A DNA stretch of 44,009 nt from Thermaceae bacterium (GTDB lineage Bacteria > Deinococcota > Deinococci > Deinococcales > Marinithermaceae), in contig WFNN01000193.1 in NCBI GenBank assembly GCA_015488545.1, positions 1-44,009 on the forward strand. The letters are read 5' to 3'. Below are positions 42,845 through 44,009 of this stretch, one piece after another. Position 1 is the stretch's first letter. Each line of letters opens with the position of its first letter. Position numbers and translations under genes: made by a program. Below the pieces are notes generated by a model. That model ran no database searches, was not told the DNA's origin, and worked only from the letters and a program-made list of their open reading frames with translations.

Positions 42845-42874
42845 ATGGTAGCCTTTGCGCAAGGCAACTGTCAA
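42845..42874 (-). promoter_or_regulatory. promoter of the small-peptide gene
   Basis: TTGACA (42874-42869), 18 nt, TACCAT (42850-42845) on the minus strand, with a leader of about 48 nt to the ATG. Upstream DNA is AT-rich, like an UP element. Confidence 0.6.
42851..42865. promoter_or_regulatory. inverted repeat in the promoter spacer (candidate operator)
   Basis: GCCTT-N5-AAGGC, containing TTGCGCAA, lies exactly between the -35 and -10 of the small-peptide promoter. That is where a repressor or MerR-type regulator would bind. Confidence 0.45.
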
Positions 42875-42886
42875 TAAGTAAACTAG

Positions 42887-43060
42887 CTAAACTTTAATAT
42901 AGTAATGTGTGCTGGGCAATGCTTCGTGCACTACCTGCGTCCAGAAATCGCCGCCGATCGGAAAAGCGGCGGCGGCGGTTCCGCGGTAAATGCCCTTCTG
43001 TATCGCTAATTCCAAAATTCCCGCGAGGGAAAATCCTTGGTCATATTTCTTATCGAGCAT
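42887..43060 (-). CDS. uncertain AT-rich ORF, 57 aa
   Basis: Opens at ATG 43060 (or 43075 for 62 aa) and ends TAG. GGGGGA lies about 7 nt before the 43060 ATG. Many codons end in A or T (AAA, TAT, TTA, ATA, ATT), unlike neighbouring genes. The product reads MLDKKYDQGFSLAGILELA at the start and ends STHYYIKV, with an Ala-rich centre. I recognise no family. Against it, the ATG overlaps an extended -10 box, so a transcript from that promoter would not include this start. It could be a foreign or decaying gene, or non-coding. Confidence 0.3.
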   Translation of the reverse strand: MLDKKYDQGFSLAGILELAIQKGIYRGTAAAAFPIGGDFWTQVVHEALPSTHYYIKV

Positions 43061-43067
43061 TTTAGCA
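43059..43067 (-). promoter_or_regulatory. possible extended -10 promoter reading into the AT-rich ORF
   Basis: TGC-TAAAAT on the minus strand, identical to the miaB extended -10, located 4 nt from the tandem hairpins. The transcript would begin near 43052; the next ATG (43042-43044) opens only a 12-codon frame. Confidence 0.35.
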
Positions 43068-43068
43068 T

Positions 43069-43096
43069 CCCCCATTTGGGGGCCCCCGTTTGGGGG
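43069..43096. repeat. tandem pair of 14-bp hairpins
   Basis: CCCCCATTTGGGGG is followed directly by CCCCCGTTTGGGGG: two near-identical 5-bp stem-loops, which can also pair as one longer structure. The plus strand continues immediately into TTGACA. It may be a terminator pair, a cruciform, or a regulator site. Confidence 0.6.
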
Positions 43097-43137
43097 TTGA
43101 CACGGTTTCGCCGGCTCCGGGGGTGCAACATAGAGGC

Positions 43138-44009
43138 ATGCCGTTTCTCTTGCTGCCCACCCTGGGACCCCTGCACCTGGCGCACCCCCGTTACAACGCG
43201 GTAACGCTGGTTGAGCTCACCCGGGCCTTCGAACCCGACGCGGTGCTTCTGGCTTCGGTGAGCCCCGAAGGCCTGGCCAGCGGGGCCTGGCGGGACCGCG
43301 AGGAGCTCGGCCTTTTCTTCCTCCTGCCCTGGGCCGAACGTTCTGGTGTGCCGGTGGAGGCGATCGGCGATCGGGCCGAGGACCTGGCCGGCGAGGCCGA
43401 GCGATTCCGGGACTACCTGGGGGAGATGGCCGCCGGCCGGGTGCATCTCGAGCGGGAGGCGGGGTGGCGGGAGCCGCTCGAGGCCGCCCTAAAAACCCCC
43501 CTTACCCCCGAGCGGGCCGGTAGCGAAAGCTTCCTGGAAGCCATCGAGGTCTACCTGAACGCGGTCCGCACCCATTTTGGCGAGGGCCCGGCCACCGGTT
43601 TCCGCGAGCTCCGCATGACCGGCGTTGCCGAGACCGTTCGCCGCCGGGGCCCCGGTCGTTACGTGATCTGGGTGGACCTTCTCGATTACCCCGAGCTCCA
43701 CCGCCGCCTCCCCGAGGCCCAGCTTCCCGGCCCCCACAAGCCCACCGAGGCCGAGCGCCAGCGCGCGGTTCTGGACCGGGCCTGGCAGCTCGCCGAGGAA
43801 GACGATCCGGAAAAGCTCCTAAGCGATCTGCAGGCGATTGGCGGCCCCGAAGCCGGTTACCTGGCGGCCCAGCTCTACCTGGCCGCCGGACGGCCTGCGG
43901 ACGCGCTCGCCCTTTTGGAGCAGGTCGCCGAGGGCGACTTTCAACACCCCGACTACCTGCCGGGCTACCTGCTCGCCCGGTTGGGGCAGCTCCGGGACCT
44001 GGTCGGCGA
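43138..44009 (+). CDS. unrecognised protein, 3' end outside window
   Basis: An open frame of at least 290 codons running off the window, with strong GC3 bias. ATG at 43138; AGAGG lies only 1 nt upstream, so leaderless initiation or a poorly spaced ribosome site is likely. The start is MPFLLLPTLGPLHLAHPRYNAV, followed by TRAFEPDAVLLASVSPEGL, then a helical, acidic middle and, from about 205 on, helix pairs (LAAQLYLAAGRPADALALLEQVAEGD) resembling tetratricopeptide repeats. The opening loosely recalls TraB/ChaN-like proteins (GPxHLxHP...FxPDAV), too weak to assign. No signal peptide is evident. Confidence 0.7.
   Translation, partial: MPFLLLPTLGPLHLAHPRYNAVTLVELTRAFEPDAVLLASVSPEGLASGAWRDREELGLFFLLPWAERSGVPVEAIGDRAEDLAGEAERFRDYLGEMAAGRVHLEREAGWREPLEAALKTPLTPERAGSESFLEAIEVYLNAVRTHFGEGPATGFRELRMTGVAETVRRRGPGRYVIWVDLLDYPELHRRLPEAQLPGPHKPTEAERQRAVLDRAWQLAEEDDPEKLLSDLQAIGGPEAGYLAAQLYLAAGRPADALALLEQVAEGDFQHPDYLPGYLLARLGQLRDLVG

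Larger units (their letters stand above)
42791..43137. other. 347-bp gene-poor, partly AT-rich region
   Basis: Between the small-peptide ATG and the last gene lie the peptide promoter, a strongly AT-rich tract (about 42870-42905), a 57-62 codon ORF with AT-ending codons, an extended -10 on the minus strand, tandem CCCCC/GGGGG hairpins, and an isolated TTGACA on the plus strand (43097-43102) without a well-spaced -10. Base composition differs clearly from the flanking genes. Confidence 0.6.

Noticed and set aside
42887-43075. Prepilin-like signal (KKYDQGFSLAGILELAI) in the AT-rich ORF
   Set aside because: It has Gly-Phe as in prepilins but lacks the Glu5 residue and the hydrophobic stretch is too short and contains Glu and Gln-Lys; pilin identity is not supported.
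43069-43096. CRISPR-like repeat array
   Set aside because: Only two abutting 14-bp palindromes without spacers; no cas genes in the window.
43097-43137. A complete sigma-70 promoter for the last gene using TTGACA at 43097
   Set aside because: The -35 is perfect but no TAnnnT lies 16-19 bp downstream; CAACAT at 43126-43131 is 23 bp away and a poor match, so only the isolated hexamer is reported.

Overview
The window is a compact, high-GC bacterial chromosome segment of about 44 kb with no insertion sequences, prophage genes or CRISPR arrays. The organism is most likely a member of the Deinococcota, family Thermaceae (Thermus, Meiothermus, Oceanithermus or Marinithermus type). The reasons are an SdrP-type CRP/FNR regulator, a pilMNOWQ cluster with the Thermus-specific PilW, a homoisocitrate dehydrogenase of the Thermus alpha-aminoadipate lysine pathway, a TmrAB-like asymmetric ABC exporter, and many promoters whose -10 box lies only 6-8 nt before the start codon (leaderless mRNAs). 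This assignment is inferred from gene content and was not tested by a search.

Layout. 1-3395 (+): clpX (5' end outside the window) and lon, ATP-dependent protein quality control. 3392-5961 (-): miaB, a small membrane winged-helix protein and a FAD oxidoreductase. 6013-12289 (+): an orphan NarL-type response regulator, an M20-like metallopeptidase, a 93-residue unknown, a DUF2229/HgdB-like protein and the two halves of a heterodimeric ABC exporter. 12294-22275 (-): a lipoprotein, a peptide-type ABC importer (two permeases and a binding protein, no ATPases) and a complete branched-chain amino acid importer (binding protein-LivHMGF). 22362-25347: two divergent glutamine synthetases of different subtypes sharing a 226-bp regulatory gap. 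25404-31500 (-): a periplasmic 5'-nucleotidase, a ferredoxin-NADP reductase co-transcribed with sdrP, cutA, gyrA and tRNA-Asp. 31533-34661 (-): aroC-aroK-aroB-aroQ (shikimate pathway). 34741-39673 (-): pilM-N-O-W-Q, type IV pilus alignment complex and secretin. 39726-42623 (-): a membrane HD-GYP protein, a DUF5317 membrane protein and homoisocitrate dehydrogenase. 42698-43137: a small-peptide gene and an AT-rich intergenic stretch with a composition unlike the rest. 43138-end (+): an unrecognised gene cut by the window edge.

The genes fall into tightly packed operons, many with 4-bp ATGA/GTGA overlaps. Functionally the window combines nitrogen acquisition (Liv and Dpp importers, two glutamine synthetases), amino-acid biosynthesis (shikimate and lysine), pilus/secretin biogenesis, and stress or redox control (ClpX, Lon, SdrP, FNR).

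The parts most worth a second look are: the 42.7-43.1 kb region (30-codon hydrophobic peptide with its own strong promoter, spacer palindrome and hairpin, next to an AT-rich ORF and tandem hairpins); a DUF5317 gene that appears to start at ACG inside the HD-GYP gene; the recurrent placement of strong hairpins directly upstream of -10 boxes; the uncharacterised 6.0-8.8 kb operon; and the promoter region between the two glutamine synthetases.
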